A DNA stretch of 57,306 bases from Prorocentrum cordatum (lineage: Eukaryota > Sar > Dinophyceae > Prorocentrales > Prorocentraceae), in NCBI GenBank assembly GCA_963575745.1, contig CAUYUJ010016701.1:22501-79806 (forward strand), written 5' to 3'. The notes under the pieces are model-generated. The model did no database searches. It was given only the letters and a program-made list of their open reading frames with translations, and was not told the origin of the DNA. The position numbers and the translations under genes were made by a program. Shown piece after piece: positions 23,309 to 36,665 of the stretch (position 1 is the stretch's first letter; each line of letters starts with the position of its first letter).

Positions 23309-24208
23309 GTTACCCCTCCCCCTACCCCCTCCCCTGGACCTGGACGGGGGGGGGCGCGGGTAGTTAGAGCGTCCAAGATGGCCCAAGACGGCTCCAAGAG
23401 CGCCTCAGAGAACCCAAGATGAGCTCCAAGATGGCTCAAGATAGCGCAAGATCGCTCACGATGGCTCCTAAGATGGTTCCAAGAAGCCCAAAGACGGCCC
23501 CAAGATAACTCCAAGTGGCCAAACAGCTCCCCAAGGAGGCCCCGAAGAGGCCAAAATCGTCCCAAAACCTAAGGAAAATCAATGATTTTTGCTTTCTCGC
23601 CTTTTCGCTTCCGATGGCCATCCGAGGCCTGGAGATGGCTCCAAGATGGCCCAAGAGGGCCCCAAGAGAGCCCCAAAAGAGCCCCAAGACGGCCCCAAGA
23701 GCGCCCAAGAGCACTCCAAGAGCGTTCCAAGAGGGGTCCAAGAGGCGATTTTAGGGGCTTCCGAGGGGGGGCGCTAATTAAACCCCCCCTCTTGTTTGAT
23801 CGACTCCCTCCAAGATGGCCCCAAAAGCGCCCCGAAGGCTCCCCAGAGCGCCTCAAGAGGGTCCCAAGAGGCGCCCAAGATGCCCCAAGGCGCCCAAAAA
23901 GCCCTCCAAGAGGCCCTCAAAAGACCCCCAAGAAGCTCCTTCCCCTCCTCCTCCTCCTCCTCCGATTCTTCCTCCTTCTCCGTCCTCCTCCTCCTCCTCC
24001 TCCTCCTCCTCTTCCCCCTCCTCCTCCTCCTCCTCCTCCCGACGACGACGACGACGACGACTCCTCTTCCATCCTCCCCCTCTCGGGGTCTGTGACAGCT
24101 TCCCCCGCCCTTTGTTATTCTGCATGCTCCCCGACTTCCCTGATCACCTCAACTCCCCTGAGCATCGTTTCTGGATGGGCTGGTGGGGATACGCGAAGCG
24201 TCAACAAT
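23309..24208. mobile_element. Helentron-like element A2, 3' portion
   Basis: Duplicate of A1 within the segmental duplication, with the same conserved right end and hairpin ACGC-GAA-GCGT. It has one GAC repeat fewer next to the CTC tract. Confidence 0.6.
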
Positions 24209-25280
24209 TATTCAGGTAGATTACGTGTATGAAACCATTTAAATTTAGATTTAGATCATGAAGATTGAACACAACAACTCGAAATTTGAATGTTCGTTTA
24301 TATGTCTTGTGCGTGGTCTTTTTCAGAATGCCAATTAGTCCGAAAAATATTTAGGTGTGCACACATGCTTTCCAAACATCTGGCATGGTTTGATTCCGAC
24401 ATGGTTCCAACGTTTTTTTTTGAAGGGGGGGAGGGGTGTTGTTGAATACGTGTCTTATTGTCTTCCCTTGATTGATTCTTCATATGACAATTCGAAAAAT
24501 TTGAGAATGTTTTCCATCTCGATAATATTCCTTTCCATATTGTATTTCAATTTGACATGTACAATGCAAAATCTTCAAAATGACCTTATCCTTCGCGAAT
24601 ATGTTATTCATCAATATTGGTGCAACGTGTTTCTTGAATTCTGACTATCTTATATACACAATGGATTATCTCACCATTATGGTCGATTAAATTTACTTCC
24701 CATGATTACAATTGCACGTGATCTGTATCGATTAACCGACTAAGAAATTGCGCTCAAAACTGTGAAATATCTATATTCACCTATATTCATTTTAAAAAAT
24801 AAATTCACCTATAATCATACTATATATTCACACATAAAACTGTCGAATGTATCCAACCTGTGAATATTGACGTGTATCGTATATATTCACTATATCAATA
24901 CTGGAAAAACACAAACTACCTGTCAAGTCGGCCAGCTCCTCTTTCAACGCAGCAGCAATGTCGACAATTATCGCGCGATACTTCCAATCAAAATGGCACT
25001 CTGATAAGCTCTTCAACTGTTTCTCGGACTCGTGCAAGACGAATCTCGATTGGCGTCGTCCAATGAAAATTGTGGGTTTCACTGTCAATCAACCAAAACA
25101 ATCTGGAAACCTCTTCCAGAACTGAAGGAAAACACCCGAAACCGACAACATCTTCCACGGCACCATTCTGCAACATTGAAACTCAGAATGCGACAAATTG
25201 AATGGCGGGAAAGCGGCCGCTGGAAGCTAATCAAGCCACTGAGCGCTTTATCCGGCCGAGATCTATCTGGTGATTTTCCG
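24209..25280. other. AT-rich stretch, duplicate of 17147-18219
   Basis: Essentially identical to the copy 1 stretch. No recognised gene. Confidence 0.45.
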
Positions 25281-25286
25281 ATTTTT

Positions 25287-25291
25287 GTGTG

Positions 25292-25389
<98 letters not shown>

Positions 25390-25403
25390 TATTTTTTTTT
25401 TTT
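25287..25403. repeat. (GT)n and poly(T)81 run at the LINE-A 3' end, copy 2
   Basis: Where copy 1 has 98 T and 14 A, copy 2 has GTGTGTGTGTGTGTGTGTG, 81 T, ATATATA and a further short T run. This is the most divergent spot between the two copies. Confidence 0.85.
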
Positions 25404-25409
25404 AAAGAA

Positions 25410-26474
25410 AAAATATATGTTTTATATTTTTTAACAACCTCAGTACAACAGTGCACATGACCTTACCGCGTGGCGTTCGTGAATCACACACGTCGACAGG
25501 GACGCCGGGGCAAGACCCACACAGCGCGCCCTGGAGATCTGGCTCAACGTAAGACAGGAGAAGGATGGAGGGAGGAGAAGACAGAGGACAAGGAAAGAGG
25601 GAAGGAGGGAGAAGAGGGAGAAGAGGAGAGGCCGCAGCCGCAGACGACGGACGACGAGGAGGGAGAAAGGAAGAGGAGGCGAGCGGGGAGGGCCAAGCCC
25701 CAACGAAGGCGACGCGCGCAGCGCGCACCATGCACTCCATGCACGGCGGCCGGGGGGGAGGAGACAGGAGAAGGAGGGAGGAGGACGACGACGGACGAGC
25801 GACAGCGACGGCGGGACACGGCGACAGCAGACGACGAAGCGAGAAGGAAGGAGAAGAGGGAAGGGAGGAGGGAGGGAGGGAGGGAGGGAGGAGGAAGGAG
25901 GAAGAAGACAAGAGCACCCCATTAACGAGGCGGACGCCACGCTCGGAGCCGGCGCAGAGGGTGAAAAGCGAGTGGCAGGCGGGGGGAGAGGCACTCTGCC
26001 CAGTCGTCCAGACAGGCTGCCTGGGCTACCACGAGCTGCTGCAGCCGCCTCTGCAAAACAGGCACAGCACTAGCACGCGCGATGCTGTCCGGAAGAAGGT
26101 TGTAGATACGAGCAGCCCCCACAGCCGAATGCAATAAGAAATCCGGCGAAGTGAAAGACGGTTCTTCTAAGTGCCGGGCGTGCCTACGGGGGGCGCGGGC
26201 AGGAGGAGGGGAGGTGTCAAGTCTGAAAAAGCTCTGAAAACACGATGGGCCCAAGCCCAAAACAGTGCGATGGATCACTCCAAGAATACTCATATCGCGA
26301 CGTGTGGTCAAACGAGCAAGATTGAAATGAATCAGAGCATCGACTGCAGAAATGCCCAATGAACGCAAGAATCGAGTTTGAAGAGCGTCGAGTGGAGCCA
26401 GGACCGAAACAGACGCATGATAAATAGCACAAGTTCTGTATTCTATATACGACAACACATGTGCTTTATATAAA
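25410..26474 (-). pseudogene. LINE-A ORF2 C-terminal region and 3' end, copy 2
   Basis: Same as the copy 1 C-terminal block (LYKAHVLSYIEYRT to the stop at 25922, then CT-rich 3' region), with a few substitutions. It is separated from its RT by element B2. Confidence 0.8.
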
Positions 26475-27459
26475 TCCCACCAGCCCTCTGGGCGTAGGTG
26501 GTCTAGAGCAGATCCTCTTCCACCCCTCCCTCTTCCCCCTTGGGGAGGGGTTTACCCCTCCCCCTACCCCCTCCCCTGGACCTGGACGGGGGGGGCCGCG
26601 GGTAGTTAGAGCGTCCCAGATGGCCCAAGACGGCTCCAAGAGCGCCTCAGAGAACCCAAGATGAGCTCCAAGATGGCTCAAGATAGCGCAAGATCGCTCG
26701 AGATGGCTCCTAAGATGGTTCCAAGAAGCCCAAAGACGGCCCCAAGATAACTCCAAGTGGCCAAACAGCTCCCCAAGGAGGCCCCGAAGAGGCCAAAATC
26801 GTCCCAAAACCTAAGGAAAATCAATGATTTTTGCTTTCTCGCCTTTTCGCTTCCGATGGCCATCCGAGGCCTGGAGATGGTTCCAAGATGGCCCAAGAGG
26901 GCCCCAAGAGAGCCCCAAAAGAGCCCCAAGACGGCCCCAAGAGCGCCCAAGAGCACTCCAAGAGCGTTCCAAGAGGGGTCCAAGAGGCGATTTTAGGGGC
27001 TTCCGAGGGGGGGCGCTAATTAAACCCCCCCTCTTGTTTGATCGATCTCCTCCAAGATGGCCCCAAGAAGCGCCCAGGAAACCCCAAGAGGTCCCAAGAT
27101 GGCCCCAAAATGGCCCCAAGAGGCCCCCAAGAGGCCCCCCGGAGGCCCCCAAGAGACCCCCAAGAGGCCCCAAGAGCCCCCCCAGATGCACCCAAGATGC
27201 TCCAAGAGGCCTCGGCGAGAATGCCTAATCATTGATTCTACACAGGTTTTAGCCACATGGAGGCCTCTTGGGGGGGGGCACGGATTAAGATGACTCCAAG
27301 AGCGTCTGGGAGAGCCCAAAATGACCTCCAAGATGGCCCAAGATATCCCAAGATGTCTCATAATGGCTTCCTCTGTGTGCTGCCCACTTCTCTGATCGAG
27401 GCAATTCCTCTGGGCATCGTTTCTGGATGGGCTGGTGGGGATTCGCGAAGCGACAACAA
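26475..27459. mobile_element. Helentron-like element B2, complete
   Basis: Duplicate of B1 at the same site of the duplicated LINE-A: left end TCCCACCAGCCC, right end GGGCTGGTGGGG, hairpin TCGC-GAA-GCGA, end CAACAA. One base near the end differs from B1 (CGACAAC versus CGACGAC). Because it sits at the same codon in both copies, the insertion predates the segmental duplication. Confidence 0.7.
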
Positions 27460-28888
27460 TTTACAAGTTCGGCGTCGCAATAGAAACGGCGCGTTCGAAT
27501 GAGACTATAAATTCTCCAGGAGGCGGCAGCAACACAGCTTTCAACTGCATCCGCCATCACGAGCTTCGGATCAAAAATAACACCGAGAATTTTAAAATTG
27601 TCTCCAGACGGCCGCGTCCTTGAAATCAAATGGAAATGTTCCTTGCCAGCGTCAAATCGCACTCGATTAGCACGGCCCCATTCGTGCAACGAAGCCTGGC
27701 ATGAGCGGATTTCTGCATATGCATCCGCCTCAGAGACAGCACCGGGCAGCGCCCTCCAGGCGTTGAGATCATCGGCGAAAACGACCTCGTCAAAGTTACA
27801 AGAACGGGTGGCCATACAAGTGTCAGCATAATAACAATTCCATAAAAAGGTCCGAAAACGGTCCCTTGGTAGGCCATGTCCTGCATAACGATAGGTTCAG
27901 ACAATTTGCCTCCGACTGTAACCCGGCCGACGCGCGGGCGCAGCCAGCTCTCTAGGAGGGAGAGAATCGGAACAGGAACGCTGAACGCACGAAGTTTTTC
28001 AAGAAGCCTATCGGAATCGACGTGGTCGAACGCGCCAGAAACATCAGAGCAATACAATGCTATCAACTTGCCAAGAGAAAGAGCTCGAAGCCAGGACAGC
28101 ATAAAATACAAAATGGCATCTCTGGCGCCATGTTCCTGTCTGTAAGCGAACTGAAAGGGCCCATATACCCCGATTCGTTCTAATCGCGGAATGAACAAAG
28201 AGCCTATCAGTCGCTCAACGACCTTCGAAAGTTGCGACGTCAGCTGCAGCCCTCTATACATGTCTGGGTCAGAATTCGCACCGCGCTTAAACAAAGGAAA
28301 GATCCAATGTTGACACCAATCCTCTGGCCATCTACCGTGCTGTAGAATAAGACGACAAAGGAGGGCAACGGGCAGCGCCAATTCGCGAGCGCATGTTTTC
28401 AACACACGCGTGGGGAGCAAATCCGGCCCTGTGCCACTGTCCGCTTTTAGGTCAGCTAAAACAAAGCGCGCGGCACGAACACGGACGCGGAGGAAGGACT
28501 GAAGGTCAGGAGGAGCCATCGTCCAGGCGAGGTCTGAGAATGCGTTTTGTTCCGTAGCAGGCAACGGCCACTTGCTACGGAAAGACTGCGCAAAAACATT
28601 CGCCTTTTCTACACTAGACACGGCCCAACTCCCGTCCTGCCGCTTTAAAGGGGAGCTGCCGGCTTTGGCCTTCTTGCTTAAAATCTGCTCTGACAGACGC
28701 CACCATTTTTTGCTGCCCCTAGGTTGCGCCAACAATTTCTGTCGTGTTTGGCGAATGAAACAATCATGAGCATGCATTAAAATGTTACTGCACTTTACAC
28801 ACGCTGCTGGATACCATTCTGTGCCGGCTGCGGCAGCCTTCTCCTGGACAGCTACAATACATTCTGTCAGCCACGGATGAGAAGGACG
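27460..28888 (-). pseudogene. LINE-A reverse transcriptase, copy 2
   Basis: Same RT as copy 1 with motifs DVSGAFDHVD, YQGTVFGP and VVFADDLN. A one-base loss in the A run near 27845 (five A, six in copy 1) shifts the frame directly after YQGTVFGPF. Motif C is therefore in another frame. The in-frame TAG before HPWLTECIVAVQEK is shared with copy 1. Confidence 0.85.
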
Positions 28889-29800
28889 CTAATTAAATGA
28901 AACTGAAGGTATACATTCACCAATAAATCTAAGCAGAAGCGATGTGAAACGAGAAACTGCAGAATCTGGATTCTCTGAAAATATCCAATCCCAGGATGTC
29001 GTTAAAAGCAATCTCCGAAGATTGCGCCAATTCGTACTGCCAAAAAGCCACACTTCTCTCTGAAGAGTCTCAAGAGCGAGCGGCGGAGCAGAGAAACGAA
29101 TAGACAGCGCCCGGTGGTCAGCGATTCCACTTAAAACTTCAATTGTTAAAGCTTCTCTCACATCGCTTAAAACTAAATCTAACAAGTACGGTTCCCTAGT
29201 GGGAACTCGGACGCATTGCTGCAGACCGTCGTCGTAAACAAAACGCTTTAAATGACTTCCTCTGGTGTCACAGAATGACTGAAACGAAACCAATGGCTGA
29301 TGTACGTTGAAATCTCCAACTATCAATGTATAAACTCGCGCAAGGAATTCGATTCCTCACTCAAAACATCTATCGACGTGGTCTCACCATATCGTGGATG
29401 TCGGTACATACACCCTATCAGAAGCGGACCAGAGGTGCAATGCATTAAAATCCATACACTTTCCTCGCGTCGTGATTCGAGAAGAAGCGAACTAGAAAAG
29501 ACTAAAGAATCTAAAACAAAAATCATGACAGCTCCTGCCTGCCGACTACTATCTTTACGTGCTAGCGCAGTGTACCCGTGCAACTGCGGATGTTGAATCG
29601 AATCGTTCAACCAAAATTCTGTGAGACAGACAACGTGCGGAGGAGAGGCGAAGAGGGAGAAACGAGCAAAAAGTTCGCCAGAATGCGCATTCAAGGAACG
29701 AATATTCACATAGAAAATGGAAAGGTCAAAATCGCGAACAGGCGGCGTAAGCTGGGAGTGGCCACAAACCGCCTGGAGGAAAACCTATCGAACTGGGCGC
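28889..29800 (-). pseudogene. LINE-A APE-type endonuclease domain, complete but frameshifted
   Basis: Minus strand in order: FDLSIFYVNIRSLNAH (the N-terminal N-x-RS block), VVCLTEFWLND (catalytic Glu), GAVMIFVLDSLV, LLIGCMYRHPRYGE, then after a single frameshift near 29340 TLIVGDFNVHQ (GDFN), PYLLDLVLSDV and IADHRALSIRF. It ends SVSFN-TAG at 28889, 37 codons before the duplicate of the RT start. The domain nicks target DNA in LINE retrotransposition (family knowledge). Together with RT, C-terminus and ORF1 it outlines one minus-strand LINE spanning about 32.2 to 25.4 kb. Confidence 0.8.
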
Positions 29801-29904
29801 CGGCGGTAAACCGTCAACCTTTCTTACCGCCGGGGGACTCGTAGAGCTTCCTGACAATATCTACTGTGGGGAAAAATCCAAAGAACGACTTTTTTTTAAG
29901 CCCA

Positions 29905-30975
29905 AGCGATTTCAGACCTCTCAATACAACGCTAACAAAGAACAAACAGTTTCGCAACCCAGTTCGAGTATCAAACCGAGTTCAGACCTCTGAATGCGAC
30001 AGGCAGGCGCGTCTGATGTCTCCGAATCCACTCATGGGATTCCCTGCCCTGAAGCCCCCCTACAGACCCGAGTGAAGTGCAGAAAACCGACAGTATCGAC
30101 TCGAATAATATAATGGATTTGCGAACCTAGTTCGAGCAGCAGACCGAGTTCCGAGCTCTCGAATCGACCAACAGACGCGCCTGATGTGTGAAAATCGATA
30201 TCTGTGACCGGCAGCACTGTAGCCCTCTCCCAGCACGAGTTGAGTGCAGACAACCGAGAGCACTTCTCAAGATGACTCGAACCTAGCTCGCGCAGCAGGC
30301 CGAGTTCATAGCTATCGATTCAATAGACGAACGCAACTGATAATTCCCCATCGATGTCCGTCACAATGAGCCCTGTAGCTGCCGTACAGCTCGAGTTAAG
30401 TACAGAAAACCGAAAGCGTCTATCAGGATGACTCGAATAATACGAATAGGTTTGCGGACCTAGCTCGGCTAGCAGACCGAGTTCAGACCTCTCGATTCAA
30501 CAGGCGAACGCGCGTGATGATTCTGAGTGCGAAAGGTTGCTTACCAGCACTGTAGTTGCCCTGAAGCTCGAGTTCAGTACAGAAAACCGAGAGCGTCTAT
30601 CAGGATGACTCGAATAATACGAATAGGTTTGCGGACCTAGCTCGGCTAGCAGACCGAGTTCAGACCTCTCGATTCAACAGGCGAACGCGCGTGATGATTC
30701 TGAGTGCGAAAGGTGTGCTTACCAGCACTGTAGCTGCCCTAAAGCTCGAGTAAAGTACAGAAAACCGAGAGTGTCTATCAAGATGACTCGAATAGTACGA
30801 ATAGGTTTGCGGACCTAGCTCGGCTGGCAGACCGAGTTCAGACGTCTGGATTCAACAGGCGAACGCGCGTGATCATTCTGAGTGCGAAAGCTGTGCTTAA
30901 CAGCTCTGTAGCTGCCCTAGAGCTCGAGTTAAGTACAAAATACCGACAGCGCGTATCAAGATGACTCGAAACGAC
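29905..30975. repeat. ~178-bp tandem array inside the LINE-A region
   Basis: CAGAAAACCGA(G/C)AG recurs at about 30080, 30247, 30401, 30581, 30757 and 30935, with period 155-180 bp. Each unit contains CTAGCTCGGCTAGCAGACCG, AGTTCAGACCTCTCGATTCA and GCACTGTAGCTGCCC. The two units at 30420-30780 are nearly identical; outer ones are more diverged. The array lies between the ORF1-like region and the endonuclease of LINE-A. 30976-31590 shows no gene. Confidence 0.85.
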
Positions 30976-31589
30976 CGTTCCCGCCTGCCTGCTTTTTGGC
31001 CTTCAAAGTTACCCGATCGAGCTGAGATCAAGATGGCGAGCGGGAATAAGATCGAATATCATGGGAAAAAATACTAGAGCTCTAACGAATGTTGAAATTT
31101 CGAGAACAAAATTTTCAACCGACCAAAAGTCAGCAAAAGGTCCGTCGAGATTTTTCTTGCCAACTAGCTCTCCAGCTCCCCGGAATTACTCTTAAGCTTC
31201 CAGCAGTAACTTGCTAAGGGAAGCTCTACGAGTTATTCTCGGGCTCAGAACGCCCAAAAAATGCATGCAAGAAACAAGGCCGAGGCGGAAGGCCGGCAAG
31301 AGACGAAGACAGGATAAGGCTGCTGCGAAAAATCCGAGATAAGAACTCTCGAAAATTCCGATCTAAGACTCGTCGAAAATCCGGGTGTGAGATTCGTTAA
31401 CAATGCATTCGACTGTGATCGGAAACCCGACCGTCGCATCGATGAAACTACGACGCGTTCTTCGAGGGGGCCGCACACAACTCAGTGTGAGGGGCGCCAG
31501 AACCACGAGGAAAAGAGAGAGGAGAAGAGGAACTGGGAGCATGCATGCGAATCCGTGTTTCCTAAAGCACGAGAGTCTGAAACGGCACT

Positions 31590-32152
31590 GAAAACTTGCC
31601 AGTAAAATCGGTAGCCTCCTGCCTGAAACCATCAGAATCGTTTACCTTCACAAACGGGCCTTCCAGTCAATGACGGACATCCGACTCAGGCACTTTGGCC
31701 TTAATGTTTCGTTCTGCATCGCGAAGGGCCCAATCTCTAGTCGTATTCATTTTCGTCTTGGCACGCTTCATTAAAATCGAAGCTCCTGCCGACAAATTAA
31801 CGTCTTACTTCGCCACCGGCTTTCTCGAAGAGAGTTTTAGCATCAAATTCGGGAGCAAACTGGAGATAAAAAGCCGGACTCAGTTTCTGGCTGCCGCGCG
31901 TCCTTTCATGAAATGACCTATCGACACAGGCCGAATAAATCTCTGAAATACCTCTACTGCGCGAGACTCTAAATCCTCAGACTGGAATCCAACAAACGCA
32001 ATTTGCAGATTGGATGGGTCCATCGCGTTCATCATCTGCAAATGGCGCTGCGTAGACGCACCGCCCGGTGATTGGAGCGCCTTTTTTTTAATGCCCCGCG
32101 ATTCAACATTCTCATCACAATGAAACAAGACGAGCACGCTGTAGAGATGCAC
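31590..32152 (-). pseudogene. Decayed LINE ORF1-like sequence with RRM-type fold
   Basis: Minus strand reads MNAMDPSNLQIAFVGF then ESRAVEVFQRFIRPVSIGHF. After a stop and frameshift it continues SPAFYLQFAPEFDAKTLFEK and, in the first frame again, RAKTKMNTTRDWALRDAERN and VKVNDSDGFRQ. A strand like LQIAFVGF followed by a helix and AFYLQFAPEFDAKTLFEKA fits an RRM-like fold. The Lys/Arg-rich follow-up resembles ORF1 proteins of dinoflagellate LINEs as I remember them. Position and strand suit the ORF1 of LINE-A. Family assignment is inference. Confidence 0.45.
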
Positions 32153-32452
32153 GCCTATTTCTATGTCTGAGATAATGCGCTACAAGTGGCTGCAAGGAGC
32201 GTCTATGGCGGTTATTTCGAGCAACTATGCCCCGAAGAATTCCAAGTTTATATTTTATGTCGAAGATGGTTCCAGCTGCGGTCTAGAATACTCTCGGAAA
32301 ATACAACGACTACTGCTCTAAGTGTTTTCACACCGATACGCTGAGGATCGGTCGTGCATTTTCTTGCATTCAGTGCCGATCTGCTGCCGTCTACTTCTGT
32401 ATTATGCGTTGCTGAATGTGACAAACGCGGGCGCTTTTTACTTTAATCTGAC

Positions 32453-32453
<1 letters not shown>

Positions 32454-32531
<78 letters not shown>

Positions 32532-32534
32532 AAA
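32454..32534. repeat. Poly(T)71/poly(A)10 run
   Basis: A long T run followed immediately by A-rich sequence. On the minus strand it could be the poly(A) tail of a further element upstream of LINE-A. The stretch 32535-33134 is AT-rich with no recognised gene. Confidence 0.85.
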
Positions 32535-33133
32535 TAAAAAAAAATAAAATAAATAATAGAGAATTTCCAATCGAACGCCGATAACAAACTAATCTCAAAC
32601 ATCCAAAGACATTCAGAATTGCACTCTATTTTCCTTTCGAAACCGGCTTATATTCCGTGGAACTTCCCTTGGCTACTTACTGAACTCAAGAATAATACTG
32701 GGGGATAATTAACACAAAAAAATCTCGACAAACTTTTGGCAATCGTTTGGTCGCTTCAATATGTTGTTCCAAAATAGAATTATGTCTGAACTCTAATCAC
32801 TAATCATTGTTTTCGTGATATTCGATTCATCTCGTGCTGCACGATGGTCACCAGCAAAAAATCAGACAAACCCATTTGAAATCATTAAATCCGTCTGCTT
32901 GTTCGGAACCGCCCGGCCTAGGTCTGCCACCAATATATTGTCGACCCCATTTTCGAGGCTGTCGATATCGAAAGCCATAACATCATATGATTTTCGCGTT
33001 TCTTCCTCGGATTAATCCTTGAGATTCTTATTATTCGAATCATAAAACATGGAAAACCGAATTTTAAAGTTTCCTCAATAATGGACGAATTTGTTGATTG
33101 CATCCGAATCATTTCGAAATCGATTATAACTCC

Positions 33134-33269
<136 letters not shown>

Positions 33270-34329
33270 CGGTAGATATAATTGTTAAACAAGTTTAGAC
33301 GAAATTAACTATTTCGAGGCATTGTTGTATTCACGATGTTTTTCTTGAGTTCAGAAATCAGAAAAACTACATTCATTTTCAAAAACAATCATTCAAACTC
33401 ATCAAAAATATTGATTTCTTGAATCGGAGGGTTCACAACCGGTTTGCTATTCGAACCAAGGTCGCAAAATTGCTCGTATTCTCTAGATGAATTACTCCGA
33501 CTGTACGAGTCCGCCACAAAACTTCGTATTGAGGTCACTTTCCATGCAGATTTTGCGCGGTACTGGGTCGATTTCTGTCGTCCAGCGCCTTCGATCTTTC
33601 GTTCGTTTGATTGTGCGTTTTCTGCGTCTGTCCCGACCTGCAACCTTAAATTCGAAATCGAAACAAAACCACTTATTTGACGCATCGTACACAATTATTT
33701 AAATATCTGAAACAAAATATTTTGATTTCTAAAAACTTTTAAATCGATTCATCAACAAACCACCTTAGAAAAACCAAGAAAAACCGAATTCGGTTAGTGT
33801 CTAAAAACCGTTTTTTTGGTCGTGCTCGTGAACATGATGTATTAATCGTGTTCCTGAAAAAAAAAACTTCTGGGGACGGTCAATGATGTCTGTAACCTGT
33901 TCTTGAAATTTATACAACAAATGCATATCGAATACATGATGCATGCACAATTTAAATGTTGCACGATTTTTTTTTATTATATTTTTTTACATGTATATCT
34001 AACTAATTTATGCATCGTTTATATTCAACAAACATGCCACTACAACGTCAAAACTTCGAAACATACACACATACCTGATTCCGAATACATCGAAACAGGT
34101 CTACGACAATAGAATATGCTTACCACGAGAACTAATCTTAACCAATAATAAGTCATAGATCAACACATCCTTTATTTACATATGTACCATTGCAATACAA
34201 TCTATTTATTAATTTTCTTAATCATTTTTTTGTTTTGATTTCCTTCTCGCTTCTTCACATCTATCTTTACTCTCCTCTCTTGTCCATTTTCTTTGTTACA
34301 ATGATCAGACTCGATATGCTCAATCAATT

Positions 34330-34382
34330 AGTGTGTGTGTTTAATGCGAGCGTTTGTGTGTATGTATGTATATGTGTGTGTG

Positions 34383-34457
<75 letters not shown>

Positions 34458-34565
34458 ATGTGCATGTGCATGTGTGTATGTATGTGTATGTGTATATATA
34501 TACATATATATATATAAACATACACATACACATACACACATACACACATATATATATATATATAT
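34330..34565. repeat. TG/TA/CA alternating microsatellite
   Basis: (TG)n, (TA)n and TATGTG blocks in succession, alternating purine-pyrimidine. Confidence 0.95.
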
Positions 34566-34950
<385 letters not shown>

Positions 34951-35084
34951 GGCATCGTCAAAACCTTCTTTTAACGATCGCCGTGCTGCTGACGCCTGTT
35001 CTTTGGAACTTCATCTCATGTTTGCTGGACAAACATCTCTGTATTGGATATGCTTCGCCGCCAACACGAACATCTCATATATAT

Positions 35085-35095
35085 ATGTATATATA

Positions 35096-35131
<36 letters not shown>

Positions 35132-35167
35132 TGTATGTATGTGTGTATATATATGTATATATGTATG

Positions 35168-35227
<60 letters not shown>

Positions 35228-35228
35228 C
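35085..35228. repeat. TATG and TA microsatellite
   Basis: (TATG)n at 35102-35145 flanked by (TA)n tracts. Confidence 0.95.
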
Positions 35229-35289
35229 GATTGCAAATTGTTCTACTCGGGCAGTTGTTTCAGTCGGCAGTCGGCCTTCCAATTAGGCC

Positions 35290-36410
35290 CGGAATTTCCG
35301 CGCGGTCAATCGAAGATGCCCGAGGTGATCCCAAGACGGCCCAATATGCCCAGGCCTCCAGGAGGTCTCCCGAGAGTCCCCCAAGAAACAGACGTCAAGA
35401 TTTGTTTTTTTGTTTTGTTTAAAATTTGGCGTTCTCGCCTCCTCGGCTTACCGACGGGCTCCCAAGAGGGCCCAAAGAGGCCTAAAAGGCGGCCAACACG
35501 GCACAGGAGGCCCCCAACACGGCTCCAAGAGGGGGCACCCGGGAGGCCCCCAGAAGGCCCCAAGAGACCCCCGAGAGGTCGCGAAGAGCCCCCAAGAGGT
35601 CTCAGGAAGCCCTGAGAGGCCCCGAGAGCGCCCCGAAGAGACTCCAATCATCATCCCTGAATAAATACTCTGACCCGCAACCCAAGCACGGTGGCCGGAT
35701 GGGCCGAATGCCGTTCGATCCGCCGCCCCCTGTTGATTTACAACAAGGCTGCCTGGCGTGCTGAGATTCAAATGGTTTATAATTCTTTTGACGATTCTCC
35801 GTGGACCTTCGGCACAACGCGCCGAACATCCGGAATTTGCATCGCCCGTCGGTCTTTCCGCGCTCTCCAGAGGGCCTCCAACACGGTCAAGATGGCCTCC
35901 AAGTTCACCCAAGCTGGTCTCCAAGACGGGCCAAGAGGGTCCTAGATGCTTCCAAGTTCGCCCAACCAAGACGGCCTAAGCTGGCTTAGATGGCCCAAGA
36001 CGGCCCAAGAGGCACACAACAAACATCCAAGACGGTTCAAGAGGTCCCTCCCGGAAAGGCCGAAGAGGCCCATATCAGTGTTGTTCGTAAGGTTTTGTTG
36101 TAGATTTTGGCACTGAGGGACCTCCTTCTTTTGATCGATCACCTCCAAGATAGCCCCAAGAGCGCTCCCAAGGCTCCCAAGAGCGCCAGAAGAGGGCCTC
36201 AAGAGGCGCCCATGAGGCCCCAAGCGGCCTCCAAGAGCCTCCAAAATACCCCCAAGAGGCCCCAAGAGGCTCCCCCGAGGCACCCAAGACGGTCCAAGAA
36301 GCTCCCGGGACCGCCAAGAGGCCCCCAAGACGCCCCAAGAGACCTCAAACAGTATCCCAAGAGACATCCCAAGAGACCCCGCAAGGCATTCAAGAGGCCT
36401 TTCTTTGACT
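35290..36410. repeat. CCAAGA-type minisatellite blocks with header copy
   Basis: Minisatellite at 35320-35645, with an AT-rich linker at 35398-35450 (GTTTAAAATTTGGCGTTCTC). A header sequence follows at 35675-35755 (AACCCAAGCACGGTGGC, CCGCCGCCCCCTGTTGATTT, TGCCTGGCGTGCT), then a second minisatellite block to 36410. The header matches the start of the 47-52 kb higher-order units. The segment 35756-35860 is unique. Confidence 0.75.
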
Positions 36411-36424
36411 CTTCTGATCGCCCT

Positions 36425-36444
36425 TATCCTCCTCCTCCTCCCCC

Positions 36445-36475
<31 letters not shown>

Positions 36476-36665
36476 CACCATCATCACCATCACCATCACC
36501 ATCGTCAAGACCACCACCATCATCGTCATCATCAGCATCATCAAGATCAACATCAACATCATCATCCGCCTATTCCTCCTCCTCCTCACTCCTCCCTCCC
36601 CGCCCTCATCCTCCTCCTCCTCCTCCTCCTCCTCCTCCTCTTCCGCCTCCGACTCCTCCTCCATC
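36425..36665. repeat. CTC and ATC microsatellites
   Basis: Imperfect (ATC)n with CTC tracts on each side. Located between minisatellite and the conserved element 3' end, as in element A1. Confidence 0.9.

Larger units (their letters stand above)
22483..29278. repeat. Segmental duplication, copy 2
   Basis: Second copy of the 15419-22204 segment. Differences are few: scattered substitutions, a shorter A run at 27845, a GT-containing poly(T) at 25287 and small changes in GAC/CTC runs. Left of it lies LINE-B sequence that continues without a break into the copy. Right of it the LINE-A endonuclease continues without a break. Both outer flanks of this copy are therefore probably ancestral, while copy 1 has new borders. 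Confidence 0.95.
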
